Source: an uncultured Rhodopila sp. (GTDB lineage Bacteria; Pseudomonadota; Alphaproteobacteria; Acetobacterales; Acetobacteraceae). From it: a DNA stretch of 64,000 nt. The stretch lies in NCBI RefSeq assembly GCF_903915725.1, contig NZ_CAIWTY010000023.1:1-64000 (forward strand), written 5' to 3'. Below are positions 8,892 to 17,896 of the stretch, in pieces (within the stretch, counting starts at the first letter, position 1; each line of letters begins with the position of its first letter). A program made the translations under genes and the position numbers. The notes under the pieces were generated by a model that saw only the letters and a list, made by a program, of their open reading frames with translations, made no database searches and was not told the origin of the DNA.

Positions 8892-9937
8892 GCCGCCGCC
8901 CTCCGTTCGATCAGGCGTGCGGGGAACACGGCGTCGGCCGCATCGGGAGGCTTCGCCGCTCGATGCTCCCGTGGAAGCCAACTGTCCCAGCCCAGCCGGC
9001 GAGGCGAACCAAGCTGGATGCCGGGAACCTGATGCCCAACCAGCAGCGGGTTCAGCGCGAACGCCACCGACGGTCCGAGATAGGCGCGCGCCAGGGCGCC
9101 AAGCTGCCCGGCCAGCGGTTGCAGCGGCATGAACTCCTGAAACGCCGTGAACGGCATCGGATCGACGCGCAGAACGATGTTCGCCTGCGGGTCCCAGGCC
9201 CGCGCGCCGAGAGCGGCATCAATGCCCAGGCGGGCGAAGCGGCCATTGCCCCGGGCCTTCGGCAGTCTGGTTTGCTCCTCCGGCGGAATCGCGAGCCAGG
9301 CGCCGGCAAATTGCTCCACCCGCACCGGACGGCGCGCCCAATCGGACAGGATCGCCTCCAGCCGTTCCGCCGATCTGGGCCAGGCGGCGAAGGCGCCGGC
9401 ATGGTGAAGAATGAAGTCCTCAAGCGCATCGTTCTGCGGCGCGGCGCGTCCGGTCAGCGCCAGCAGCGCGGTTCGCGGCGCGTCCGGCGGACCGCCCAGC
9501 GCCGCCTGCTCGGCAGCGCGATAGAGGCGGTATTTGATGCCGGCCTGGGCGAAACCAGCCAGCATCCGGTGCGCCAGCATGTCGAGGAAGCTGTGCAGCG
9601 CCTGCGCCCCGAGCCGCGTCTGGCGCATGACATGTTCGGTATAGGCGCGTGGAAGCAGTCCCGACGGGCCGGTCAGGCCGCCAATGCCGGTCACCGCCTG
9701 ATCCGGCGTCACTGAAAGCATATCGGCGGGCGCATAGGACAGGTTGCCGGGTGTCCGGAAGCGGGTGACCGACGCAACGTCGCCGCGCTTTCGCCAGTGC
9801 AGCAGCAGGCGCACCGCGGCATCGAAACGGAACCGCCGCGGCTGCGCCAGAAGGCGGCGAATCAGGCTCATGCCCGGCGGCTTCGCGCCGTCCCGCCGGG
9901 CAGGCACCGGCGCGTCGGCATCGCCGATGGGCTTCAT
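8888..9937 (-). CDS. tssG: T6SS baseplate subunit TssG
   Basis: The 349-residue TssG (ImpH/VasB family) forms the baseplate wedge with TssE, TssF and TssK. The family pattern is seen in RFDAAVRLL near the start, then VASVTRFRTPGNLSYAP and GLTGPSGLLP with YTEHVMRQT, and FLDMLAHR. The start at 9937 gives a four-base ATGA overlap with tssF. Longer readings upstream are only the overlapping frame of tssF. The downstream methyltransferase gene overlaps its stop codon in the same way. Confidence 0.92.
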   Translation of the reverse strand: MKPIGDADAPVPARRDGAKPPGMSLIRRLLAQPRRFRFDAAVRLLLHWRKRGDVASVTRFRTPGNLSYAPADMLSVTPDQAVTGIGGLTGPSGLLPRAYTEHVMRQTRLGAQALHSFLDMLAHRMLAGFAQAGIKYRLYRAAEQAALGGPPDAPRTALLALTGRAAPQNDALEDFILHHAGAFAAWPRSAERLEAILSDWARRPVRVEQFAGAWLAIPPEEQTRLPKARGNGRFARLGIDAALGARAWDPQANIVLRVDPMPFTAFQEFMPLQPLAGQLGALARAYLGPSVAFALNPLLVGHQVPGIQLGSPRRLGWDSWLPREHRAAKPPDAADAVFPARLIERRAAA

Positions 9938-11727
9938 AGCAGTACCCGCCCGCCGGCACGCGGCGGCCAGGCTGCCACCGGTGCCTGCTTGCCGCTCAGC
10001 AGCGCGCGCGTGCGCACGAAGGAATTGACCTGCCCCTGCAGCGGCAGGAAGCGGGCCAGGACCGAGGCCATCAAGAACAGGCCCAGCGGCTGCCATTGCC
10101 GCGCCGCGAAAATCAGATCGACCTCCAGCCCGCGGCAGAACGCGCCCACGCGGTTGCCGGGCGCGCGCGCTGAGTAGGGCCGCTGCGCAATGGCCTGAAG
10201 CGCGCTGATCGCCGCCTCGGCGCGTTCCGAGTCGTCCAGATTATATAGCCGCAGCACTTCCCGCAGCGCATGCGCCGTGTCGTCGCCGGTCAGCGACAGG
10301 TGGCCCAGCGCCAGATGGGATATCAGCCGCCAGAAGCGCTTTTCCCGCAGACGCGGGCGAAGCGGCGCCGTTGCTGCCGTCACGGCGCGGGCGCCTTCTA
10401 TGCCGCTGCCGCCGCCGGTGACCCGCAGCGGGGCATCGACCGGCAGTTGCCGCGGCAGGTCGCGGTTCGAGCAGAGCGCATCAACCGACAGCCGGGTGGC
10501 CGCCGAACCGTCGGGGTCCAGCGCCGGATCGCAGGGGGCGATCCAGACATCGCTGCCCGCTTGAGCCTCGCGCCGGATGGTCAGATAGCTGGGTCCCGCC
10601 GCGGTCGCGCCGTGGCCGGGGGTCAGACGGTAGAACGGACGCCAGGGTCTGACGCCGCCCTCCCGGGTTTCGCGCACGCCGGTGATCGACCAGACCTCCA
10701 GCGCATCCATCCGTCGGCGGTCGGGCGTTACCAGATACTCGGTCTGGGTGTGATCCAGCGTGATCGGGTCGCAGGTCATGGGGAACAGGTTGACCGCGGG
10801 CGCACAGCCAAGCTGGAGGCTCCGGGCGTTGACCGACCGCGCAAGCTCCGGCGCCTCCTGGTCGAGGTAGACGTACACCTCCATTGTCTCGCCAAAGCCG
10901 GCGGACGGGATGCCGCAAAGATCGATGAACATGAATTTGTGCGGGAAGCCGAAATACTCGCTGAGCAGCCGGAAGCCCGAGAATCCGCGCTTGTCCCAAG
11001 GCAACAATGCCTCCTCAGGCTCGAATCCAACCGGCTGAAGGCTGGCCTCCGCCGGAATGACAGGGGCTGCGCCGTGTCCGGTGAAGGCCACGGACACCGC
11101 CCTGGCGGCGAGAAGTTCATAGAGCTGCACGCTGGCCTGATCGGGCGACCCCAGGAAGAAGCGAAGCCGGTCCATGCCCAGCTTGTCGAAAGTCAGCCCC
11201 TTGGTGGTACAGCGAAGCGTGAGTTGCAGCACCGATACGGCGGAACGCGCGTAAGGATTGTCCGGCGCGGGCAGGGGCATGCCGGACAGGCGCGCCTGTG
11301 TGATCTCCACCGGCCAGACCGTCACTGGCGCGGTGGTGCGGAAGCGGCAGATCTCGCCGCGCAGGGGGTTCGTTTCCAGCATCGTCCCGGCCTGAATTGC
11401 GGCGGGTCCGTCCTGCCCGGCGCGCGCGGGAAAGCCCGCCACCAGGCAGGATGGGAACGGCGCCAGGTGATGCGGATAGAGCACCGACAACAGCGCGTCG
11501 GTCAGTTCCGGGAACTCATCATCCAGCCGGTGCTGGACACGGGCACCGAGAAAGGCCACGCCTTCCAACAGCCGCTCGACATGCGGGTCGCCGACCGGTT
11601 CGGTGCCGACATTCGCTGGTATGCGCAGGAGTGCCGCCTGGCTCGGATAGGCCTTGGCGAACTCCGCCGTGTCCGCCTGAAGCGCCTGAAGCTCCGTCAG
11701 GTAATAGGGCAGCATCGCGTCGAACAT
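9934..11727 (-). CDS. tssF: T6SS baseplate subunit TssF
   Basis: The 597-residue TssF (ImpG/VasA family) begins MFDAMLPYYLTELQAL, a typical start. It then shows DPHVERLLEGVAFLGARVQ and ELTDALLSVLYPHHLAPFPS, the classic conserved block of the family, and later NLFPMTCDPI. Length fits the family. It sits three bases after tssE and overlaps tssG by four bases, which supports one polycistronic message and matched expression of the baseplate wedge. Confidence 0.95.
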   Translation of the reverse strand: MFDAMLPYYLTELQALQADTAEFAKAYPSQAALLRIPANVGTEPVGDPHVERLLEGVAFLGARVQHRLDDEFPELTDALLSVLYPHHLAPFPSCLVAGFPARAGQDGPAAIQAGTMLETNPLRGEICRFRTTAPVTVWPVEITQARLSGMPLPAPDNPYARSAVSVLQLTLRCTTKGLTFDKLGMDRLRFFLGSPDQASVQLYELLAARAVSVAFTGHGAAPVIPAEASLQPVGFEPEEALLPWDKRGFSGFRLLSEYFGFPHKFMFIDLCGIPSAGFGETMEVYVYLDQEAPELARSVNARSLQLGCAPAVNLFPMTCDPITLDHTQTEYLVTPDRRRMDALEVWSITGVRETREGGVRPWRPFYRLTPGHGATAAGPSYLTIRREAQAGSDVWIAPCDPALDPDGSAATRLSVDALCSNRDLPRQLPVDAPLRVTGGGSGIEGARAVTAATAPLRPRLREKRFWRLISHLALGHLSLTGDDTAHALREVLRLYNLDDSERAEAAISALQAIAQRPYSARAPGNRVGAFCRGLEVDLIFAARQWQPLGLFLMASVLARFLPLQGQVNSFVRTRALLSGKQAPVAAWPPRAGGRVLL

Positions 11728-11730
11728 CGT

Positions 11731-12243
11731 CTATTTCACTTCGACCGTCGCGGTAGCGGGATAAACCAGTGTGTCGAACACGACGGGTTCGGGTAGAGGT
11801 TCGGCATGCACCAGCCCGCGTATGCGCAGGCGCAGCGTCCCGTCCCGCCGATCGGCGTCCTCCAGATCGACCACGACGCGGCTCAGCCGCGGCTCGAACC
11901 GGGCGATGACCTCGACGATTTCCGCGCGGAGCCGTTGGCGGCACTGTGGATCGTTGAACGCGCCGGCGGCGAAATCCGTCAGGCCGTAGCCGTAGATCGA
12001 GCGTTGCAGCGCATGGTAGCCGGGCGGCAGGCTCCGCCACGGGCGCCTGGCGTTCAGCAGCGCCTCCAGGTCGCGCCGGACGGCATCCAGCAGCACTACC
12101 TGCATCTCCGCCGGATCGAGCGGTTCGTCCTCCTGACGGTCAGAGTCGTCCTGCAGCAGCCGATCGAGCAGCGGCAGGTGGACGCGCACATCCGCGGGAC
12201 GCTTTTCCGGCCGCAGGTCGTTCTTGTCGATGCGGCGGTTCAT
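11731..12243 (-). CDS. tssE: T6SS baseplate subunit TssE (gp25-like)
   Basis: The 170-residue protein is a gp25-like baseplate protein that initiates sheath assembly. It carries SIYGYGLTDFAAGAFNDP followed by an RLRAEIVEVIARFEPRLSRV helix and strand, typical of the gp25 lysozyme-like fold. Its ATG overlaps the tagJ stop by four bases, and tssF follows three bases later. At 170 residues it is normal length. Confidence 0.93.
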   Translation of the reverse strand: MNRRIDKNDLRPEKRPADVRVHLPLLDRLLQDDSDRQEDEPLDPAEMQVVLLDAVRRDLEALLNARRPWRSLPPGYHALQRSIYGYGLTDFAAGAFNDPQCRQRLRAEIVEVIARFEPRLSRVVVDLEDADRRDGTLRLRIRGLVHAEPLPEPVVFDTLVYPATATVEVK

Positions 12244-13049
12244 GCGGTGGGCCCGCCGCCGATGATCGGGGCGAGGTCCTGCATGGCTACGCCCTCATCG
12301 CCGATAAGGAATGTCTTCTGTCCCACGCCGCGGACGAGGCCGGGTGCGATTTCGACCCAGTCGGTCAGGCGCCCCAGGCGGTGGGCGGGGGAGGTTTCAT
12401 TGGAGGGTGGATAGGTGACCGGCAGGAAGATGTCGCCTTCCGGTCCGTTGGCAACCGACAGCCTGGCGGGGCGCCAGAACAGGTCGCGCGTCCGGCGAAC
12501 GGGGGCCGGCTGCAGGGCAGCGACGCGGCCGAACGGGACCCAGTAATACTGCCCAGCCGGGGTTAGGATTTCCAACGAGCCGCCCAGCAGGTCATCGGTA
12601 TCGCGCCAGTCCGGGAACGGCGCATCGCCCATGCGGCCCGGAGCAGGCTGGCGAGCCGCCTCGGCCTGGATGGAGGCGGCTACGGCCGCGGCGATGTCGC
12701 CGTCCCTCAGTGCCAGCAGTGCGGACAGAGCCGCACGCTGCGCCGAATCGGGACCGCCAACGAACTCGGGCACGCGTCCATCGGCAAACACCTGGCGGCG
12801 GGCAATCTCGGCGCGCAGCACCTGACGAAATTCGACGACAGCCGGCATGGTCGCGGCATCCATGGCGCCGATGGTGTCCAACAGCCGGTCGATGCGGTCG
12901 AATGCGTCCTCGAACAGCAAAAACTCCGCCAGCCGCAGCCGCGCGGCGGTGTCGGCGGGCGCTTTGCGGACGGTCTCGGTGGCCAAGGCAACGGCCTCGT
13001 CCAGCCGCCCTGCGTTGAACAGCCCGATCGGGTCCGCGGACGGGTTCAC
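12240..13049 (-). CDS. tagJ: T6SS accessory protein TagJ (ImpE family)
   Basis: The 269-residue protein of the ImpE/TagJ family binds the sheath protein TssB in studied systems and tunes sheath disassembly by ClpV. The N-terminal 110 residues are helical and TPR-like (NAGRLDEAVALATETVRKAP). The C-terminal half holds the family block DLLGGSLEILTPAGQYYWVP and the end IGDEGVAMQDL. The most likely start is GTG at 13049, whose four bases GTGA overlap the end of the preceding tssC paralogue. Upstream in-frame sequence is antisense-like shadow of that gene's other frame. Confidence 0.88.
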   Translation of the reverse strand: MNPSADPIGLFNAGRLDEAVALATETVRKAPADTAARLRLAEFLLFEDAFDRIDRLLDTIGAMDAATMPAVVEFRQVLRAEIARRQVFADGRVPEFVGGPDSAQRAALSALLALRDGDIAAAVAASIQAEAARQPAPGRMGDAPFPDWRDTDDLLGGSLEILTPAGQYYWVPFGRVAALQPAPVRRTRDLFWRPARLSVANGPEGDIFLPVTYPPSNETSPAHRLGRLTDWVEIAPGLVRGVGQKTFLIGDEGVAMQDLAPIIGGGPTA

Positions 13050-14521
13050 GCCGCCTCCTGCTTCACGGTCATATCGAGGGCGAGCACAGCGCGGATGTCG
13101 TCGAGCTGGTAATGCGGACGAAGATAGATCGCGGTCCTGTACTCGCCCGGGCGGTCCGGCATGTCCGTCACCGTGACCAGCCCCTCGGCCAACGGGTATT
13201 TGGCCAGCAGCTCCGCGCCCGCGGACAGGTTGGGATTGACATACTGGTTCAGCCAGTCCTGCAGCCGCCGCTCCAGCGCCTCGGCGGTGGTGACGCTGCC
13301 CACCATGTCCCGCGCCATGATCTTCAGGTGATGGGCGAAGCGCGAGGCGCACAGCACCGAATTGATCTGCGCCGACAGCATGGCGTTGGCTTCCGCCGCC
13401 GCCGCGTTCGGGCCGGCGTAGCGGCCGGGGCGGAACAGGCTGCGCGTCACCTCGAACAGCGGCTCCGACCCGTAGGGGAGGGCGCCTACCGGCATCAACC
13501 CGGCCTCGATAAGGTCGCGTTCCTGCTCGGTGGTCAGTTGCACTTCCAGCGGCAGGCGCGGCCAGTAGCCGTCGAGATCGGAGCGGAACCACTCCACCGG
13601 CAGGCGGGTCACGACGCCGCCGCCCTCTCTATCCGGATCGGCGCCGCGCACATCGGCCGGCCAACTGTGCTGCGCGAAGGCGCGCGCAACCACCGCCGCG
13701 AAGGCGAAACCCGCGCTGACCCAGACGCGATCTGCGGAGTCGGGGGCGTACTCGTTGTACCGGAACGGCAGCCCGTGCGGCGCATCATCGGTCCACGGCG
13801 GGCGGATCAACACGCGCGGCAGGGTGATGCCGATAAAGCGTGAATCGAGCCGGTCCATCAGCGTGTTCCAGCGCTGATGCGCCTGGTCGGAGAAAGCTGG
13901 CCGCAGGGCATGGACCCGCTCCAACTGCTCGAATGACATCAGGCCGAGCAGCGCGGGCGAAGCGGCGAAGATGAAGGGGACGAAGGCCGCGGCACCGGTT
14001 TGCGACAGAAGCTGGACGGTCGCTACGTCATCCACCCCGGTTTCGGTCGAGCGAAGGTGCTGCAGTTCGTGGTCCACGACGATCAGGCCGAATGGCCTGC
14101 CGCCGGCCTGTCCATAGGTTTCCTCGTAGATCTTCTGAAACATCTGGCTCTGGTCGAAGTCGGCTGCACGCTCCTGGTCGCGGGCGATCTCCGCCCAGGT
14201 GACGGGCAGCAGCATGAACAGCACCCGCCGCCGCCAACCTTCCGCGGCGGCCAGACGCGCCAGCCAGAACACCGCCCGCCAGCGGCCTTCCAGGGCCAGG
14301 AAGCGCGGATGATGCAAAATCGCATCAACCTGCTCGCTGATCATAGCCTCGAGCGCGACGATGTCAGAGTCGATGGCGGCACGTATATCGATCGGCGGGT
14401 GGCCAAACCAGGCGGCCAACGCCTGCTGCGATGGAGCGAACAGAAAGTCGCGCCAGGGATCGACGCCCGCGCCCTGGCCTGCCAGCACCGCCGCGCGGAG
14501 GCCATCGGGCGACGAGTCCAT
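13046..14521 (-). CDS. tssC2: T6SS sheath large subunit, second paralogue (TssC2)
   Basis: The 491-residue protein belongs to the TssC/VipB family but is clearly different from its upstream neighbour. Shared blocks include DFDQSQMFQKIYEETYGQAGG, CASRFAHHLKIMARDMVGS and AGAFVPFI-type segments; the N-terminus (DPWRDFLFAPSQQ) is divergent. Alphaproteobacterial systems often carry two TssC proteins (TssC40 and TssC41 in Agrobacterium). The gene starts four bases after tssC1 ends and overlaps tagJ. Whether it forms part of the sheath wall or a minor assembly is not decided by sequence. Confidence 0.9.
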   Translation of the reverse strand: MDSSPDGLRAAVLAGQGAGVDPWRDFLFAPSQQALAAWFGHPPIDIRAAIDSDIVALEAMISEQVDAILHHPRFLALEGRWRAVFWLARLAAAEGWRRRVLFMLLPVTWAEIARDQERAADFDQSQMFQKIYEETYGQAGGRPFGLIVVDHELQHLRSTETGVDDVATVQLLSQTGAAAFVPFIFAASPALLGLMSFEQLERVHALRPAFSDQAHQRWNTLMDRLDSRFIGITLPRVLIRPPWTDDAPHGLPFRYNEYAPDSADRVWVSAGFAFAAVVARAFAQHSWPADVRGADPDREGGGVVTRLPVEWFRSDLDGYWPRLPLEVQLTTEQERDLIEAGLMPVGALPYGSEPLFEVTRSLFRPGRYAGPNAAAAEANAMLSAQINSVLCASRFAHHLKIMARDMVGSVTTAEALERRLQDWLNQYVNPNLSAGAELLAKYPLAEGLVTVTDMPDRPGEYRTAIYLRPHYQLDDIRAVLALDMTVKQEAA

Positions 14522-14525
14522 GCGA

Positions 14526-16019
14526 TCAGGACCGTTTGGGGATGTCTGCCACCAGCCTCATGCTCGCCGTCAGCCCCTCGAACTGCAGCCAGGGACGCAG
14601 ATGCGCCACCGCGCGATATTCGCCGGGCGCGCCGGGGACCGGGACAACCGCGATTTTCGCCTCGCGCAGGGGAAACCGTGCACGCATCTCTTCTCCGGCG
14701 CTGGCATTTTCATTCGTGTACTGGTTGATCCAACGGTTCAGCCAGCGCTCGCAGTCTTCAGCCTCCATTGCGCTGCCGATCTTATCACGCGCCATGATCT
14801 TGAGGTAGTGGGCGAAGCGCGAGGTGGCCATCAGATAGGGCAAACGCGCGGAGATCTGTTCGTTCGCCGTTGCATCGGGGGTGTCCAACTTCTTCGGCTT
14901 ATGCGCTGTCTGGCCGCCGATGAAGACGGCGTAGTCGGTGTTCTTGTAGTGGATAAGCGGGAGGAACCCGCAGTCGGAAAGTTCCTTCTCACGCCGGTCC
15001 GGGATCAGTATTTCAGCCGGGCACTTGCCTTCGTCGTCGCCGTCCTGCGAGGTGAAGACGTGCACCGGCAGGTTATCGACACGGCCGCCGCTGTCTTTTC
15101 CGCGTATGGCGGTGCAGAAGCCATAGTCGGCGAAGGCGCTGGTCAGCCGCACGCCCGCGGCGTAGGCCGCGTTCATCCAGCAGTAATTGTCATGGTCCAT
15201 GGCACGAGGCGTGCCGTCCTTGTCGATCGGCGCTTCCTCATAGTTAAAGCCTTCGGCGCGCTTCGTCTCCTTGCCATAGGGCAGCCGCGCGAGAACCCGA
15301 GGCATGACCAGGCTGACGAAGCGGCTTTCGTCCATATCCCGAAAGCTTCGCCAGGCGGTGTATTTTTCGGTGTCGAAGATGGTCTTCAGGTCGCGTGTGC
15401 GAGGCAGTTCCGTCCAGCTTTTGAAGCCGCACAGCGCCGGCGCGGCGGCCGAGATGAAGGGCGCGAACGAAGCCGCGGCGATCTGGGAAATGCCGCGCAG
15501 CGCCTGGATGTCTTCGGGATGCGTGGTCCATTCATAGTCGCCGATCAAGGCGCCGTAGGGGGCGCCGCCTGCCTGGCCGAATTCGCTTTCGTAAATCGCC
15601 CGAAACAGCGCGCTTTGGTCGAATTCGACCGCTTTCTCAAGGTTTTTCGCCAGCGTTTCCTTGCTGGCATTGAGAACCCGGATCTTCAGGTTGGTTCCGG
15701 TCTCCGAATTCTTCACCAGGTAATGCAGACCGCGCCAGGAGCCTTCCAGCTTCGCGAATTGCGGATGATGGATGATTTCATTGAGTTGCTTCGAGATCTG
15801 CTCGTCCAGCTTCGAGATGGCATCGTTGATGCTGCGCGTCAGGTTACGATCGAAAGTAACCGTCTCCCGCTGCGCCTCGAGCAGGAAGGTTTGCACCAGG
15901 CGGCGCGCCTCATCCGGTTGTGCCTGCGGGGTGGCCGCTATGACCTGGTCAATCCAATTTGCCCCGGCTTCGGTGGTTTGTTGGCCGTGCGGCTGGGCTT
16001 CCGATTGCGCACCCGACAT
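14526..16019 (-). CDS. tssC1: T6SS sheath large subunit TssC (VipB)
   Basis: The 497-residue canonical TssC pairs with TssB to build the contractile sheath. It has the family N-terminal helix (ANWIDQVIAATPQAQPD), LEGSWRGLHYLVKNSETG, FDQSALFRAIYESEFGQAGG and ATSRFAHYLKIMARDKIGS. ATG 16019 is preferred as start, with AGGCGG 8 bases upstream. A TTG two codons further upstream (16025) would overlap the tssB stop and is the alternative. tssB ends two bases upstream. Confidence 0.96.
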   Translation of the reverse strand: MSGAQSEAQPHGQQTTEAGANWIDQVIAATPQAQPDEARRLVQTFLLEAQRETVTFDRNLTRSINDAISKLDEQISKQLNEIIHHPQFAKLEGSWRGLHYLVKNSETGTNLKIRVLNASKETLAKNLEKAVEFDQSALFRAIYESEFGQAGGAPYGALIGDYEWTTHPEDIQALRGISQIAAASFAPFISAAAPALCGFKSWTELPRTRDLKTIFDTEKYTAWRSFRDMDESRFVSLVMPRVLARLPYGKETKRAEGFNYEEAPIDKDGTPRAMDHDNYCWMNAAYAAGVRLTSAFADYGFCTAIRGKDSGGRVDNLPVHVFTSQDGDDEGKCPAEILIPDRREKELSDCGFLPLIHYKNTDYAVFIGGQTAHKPKKLDTPDATANEQISARLPYLMATSRFAHYLKIMARDKIGSAMEAEDCERWLNRWINQYTNENASAGEEMRARFPLREAKIAVVPVPGAPGEYRAVAHLRPWLQFEGLTASMRLVADIPKRS

Positions 16020-16021
16020 GA

Positions 16022-16558
16022 TCAATCCGCCTTGTCTGTTTTGAGGCCGGCCACAATGTCATTCAGGCGTTTCGGATCCTGCAGGACTGTCTCGAGCAGC
16101 GATTCAAGCTCGGCCGATCGATCCGCCTGGACCAGAAGCTCGCGCAACCGGTTGCGTGCATCCAGCAGCGCCTTGAGTGCCGGCACCTGCCCGGCGACTT
16201 TTGCAGGATCGAAATCATCGATCGATGAAAACGCCAGCGAGACTTTCGTCATTGCGTTTGAATCCTGCGATAACGTATTCTTGACCTCGAGATTGAGGCC
16301 GGGCGTCATGTTCGCCATCACCTGATTGAAGTTGTCGCGGTTGATCTGGACGAATTTGCGGTCGCCCAGCGGCTGCAGCGGCGCTGGATGCACGCCTTTG
16401 GCGTCGCGTGTCTGCGGATCGCCGGAGAAATCCCCCATGACCCCGACGACGAAGGCAAGCTCCGGTATCGGCTGCGCATCGCCCTTTTCTATATCGAGAC
16501 TAATATGCACGCGGGGTTTGCGGACCCGATCCAAGGAATTGTAGATATTGCCAGACAT
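16022..16558 (-). CDS. tssB: T6SS sheath small subunit TssB (VipA)
   Basis: The 178-residue TssB shows the standard features: RVHISLDIEKGD near the start, PELAFVVGVMGDFSG, KFVQINRDNFNQVM and the C-terminal helical region LKALLDARNRLRELL. It polymerises with TssC as a six-start helix. A 103-base gap separates it from tssA and contains a plausible promoter for the sheath/baseplate genes. Confidence 0.96.
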   Translation of the reverse strand: MSGNIYNSLDRVRKPRVHISLDIEKGDAQPIPELAFVVGVMGDFSGDPQTRDAKGVHPAPLQPLGDRKFVQINRDNFNQVMANMTPGLNLEVKNTLSQDSNAMTKVSLAFSSIDDFDPAKVAGQVPALKALLDARNRLRELLVQADRSAELESLLETVLQDPKRLNDIVAGLKTDKAD

Positions 16559-16625
16559 AAACCGGCCCTCCCCCAGGAGCCATCACGATTGGTTTACCGT
16601 GACGAACCCGTTACAGATTGTACTG

Positions 16626-16655
16626 AGTGTAACTGTCCCGCTGAACGACGGTCAA
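16626..16655 (-). promoter_or_regulatory. Candidate sigma-70 promoter upstream of tssB
   Basis: Read on the minus strand, TTGACC (16655-16650) and TACACT (16631-16626) are separated by 18 bases. Both are reasonable matches to the -35 and -10 consensus. Transcription would begin about 60 bases before the tssB ATG. This is a consensus match by eye only. Confidence 0.35.
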
Positions 16656-16661
16656 TACTTC

Positions 16662-17732
16662 TCATTCTATTGTTTCGGGCGGCGGGCGGATGCCGAGCGC
16701 GGTCAGAATGCGCGCGCGTTCGCCATAGTCGGCGACGATCTCCGCCAGCAGGTCGGGCCACGACAGGCGGCCGCGACGCACCGTGTCGTCCAGCGTGTAG
16801 CTCAATGGCGAATGCGGCTCGGTCTGGCGAAACCATGCCGCCACCTGCGCCAGACGGCGCAAGGCATCCTCACGCGAGGCTATGGCGCCCGCGGCCGGCT
16901 GCGGCGAGGCCCGCAGCGGCTCATGCTCCACCGTCTCCTCAACAACGGGGTCCGGGTGAGCCTCGGACGGCGCGAGGCTGGCGGAAAGCCCGGCGATTTG
17001 TTGCAGCGCCTCATGAACATCGCTGGTTGAAGGCTTGCGTTCCCCGGCTACCGCCAGCATTGCCGCTTCGAGCCGCGTCCAGGCTTCCAGCGCGCGCCTG
17101 GCCACCTCCGCCCGGAGGGCAAGTTCGCCCGGGTAGGCGGCGGCCCGCGCCTTCAGGGCGGCGGTATCGAGGGCGCCGTCACTGATGCGGCGCTCCCGGG
17201 TGTCCTCGGGGAGGCTATCGATTGCCGCCGCCGCTTCGAAAGTGCCGAGCGTTGCGGCACTTCCATCCGGCAGCGGAAACAGCGGGATCAGGCGTACAGG
17301 CGCCAGCAGCGCCACTTTTCCCAGGCCCGCCAGGGGGCGAAGGCACTCGGTTGCGACATCCTCATTCGGGCCGGCTGACGGATAGAGCTGCCCCCAGTAG
17401 CGGCTGACCAGACCCGCGAGCACGTCGGCTGCGGACGCCAACCCTGCCAGGCCATCGGTCCGGACGGCGCCTTCCAGCAACGCGGCGGCAGCCTCGATAT
17501 CCTTGCCCTGGCCCGACAGCACGGCAGCGGCGAGATCCACGACGGCGACCCAGTCAGGCAAGTCGGGAGATCCGCCGAGGCCGGCGATGCGGCCGCGTTC
17601 CACTGCGCGGGCGGCGCGCCGCGCTTCCTGCATCTTTCGGAACGGCGCGCCCGGCGCGTGGTCTTCGCGTGGATCAATACCTTGGGGCAAGTCCCCGGGA
17701 ATGGGCGCCAGCAGGGCTTCAACGTCCAGCAA
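16662..17732 (-). CDS. tssA: T6SS cap/assembly protein TssA
   Basis: The 356-residue TssA (ImpA family) begins LDVEALLAPIPGDLPQGID, the conserved N-terminal ImpA signature, and continues with LPDWVAVVDLAAAVLSGQGKD. TssA coordinates tube and sheath growth at the baseplate or distal end. No in-frame ATG precedes the conserved block, so TTG at 17732 is the probable start, with GGGG 8 bases upstream. The C-terminal domain is short and helical (ALRRLAQVAAWFRQTEPHSP). It reads away from clpV, defining the divergent promoter region. Confidence 0.88.
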   Translation of the reverse strand: MLDVEALLAPIPGDLPQGIDPREDHAPGAPFRKMQEARRAARAVERGRIAGLGGSPDLPDWVAVVDLAAAVLSGQGKDIEAAAALLEGAVRTDGLAGLASAADVLAGLVSRYWGQLYPSAGPNEDVATECLRPLAGLGKVALLAPVRLIPLFPLPDGSAATLGTFEAAAAIDSLPEDTRERRISDGALDTAALKARAAAYPGELALRAEVARRALEAWTRLEAAMLAVAGERKPSTSDVHEALQQIAGLSASLAPSEAHPDPVVEETVEHEPLRASPQPAAGAIASREDALRRLAQVAAWFRQTEPHSPLSYTLDDTVRRGRLSWPDLLAEIVADYGERARILTALGIRPPPETIE

Positions 17733-17848
17733 ATCGTTTACCCCAATGGTTCAAGTCCGGCAAAAGCTTTGTTTGCATTAGGCCCAAACCATAGGCACCG
17801 GCCAAGGGGGGCGCGAGCATTTGATAATGGAAACGGTCAAACCCGGGC

Positions 17849-17878
17849 TGGACAAAGGAAGTGACGCCCTCCTAGAAT
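17849..17878 (+). promoter_or_regulatory. Candidate sigma-70 promoter upstream of clpV
   Basis: TGGACA (17849-17854) and TAGAAT (17873-17878) are spaced by 18 bases in the 164-base divergent gap between tssA and clpV. The implied start of transcription would fall only about 12 bases before the clpV ATG, so the 5' leader would be very short. That weakens the case. Confidence 0.3.
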
Positions 17879-17896
17879 AGTATTGGAAGGGGTAAG

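Noticed and set aside
17733-17896. A sigma-54 promoter between tssA and clpV
   Set aside because: T6SS genes often use sigma-54, but no TGGCAC-N5-TTGC pattern could be found on either strand here.
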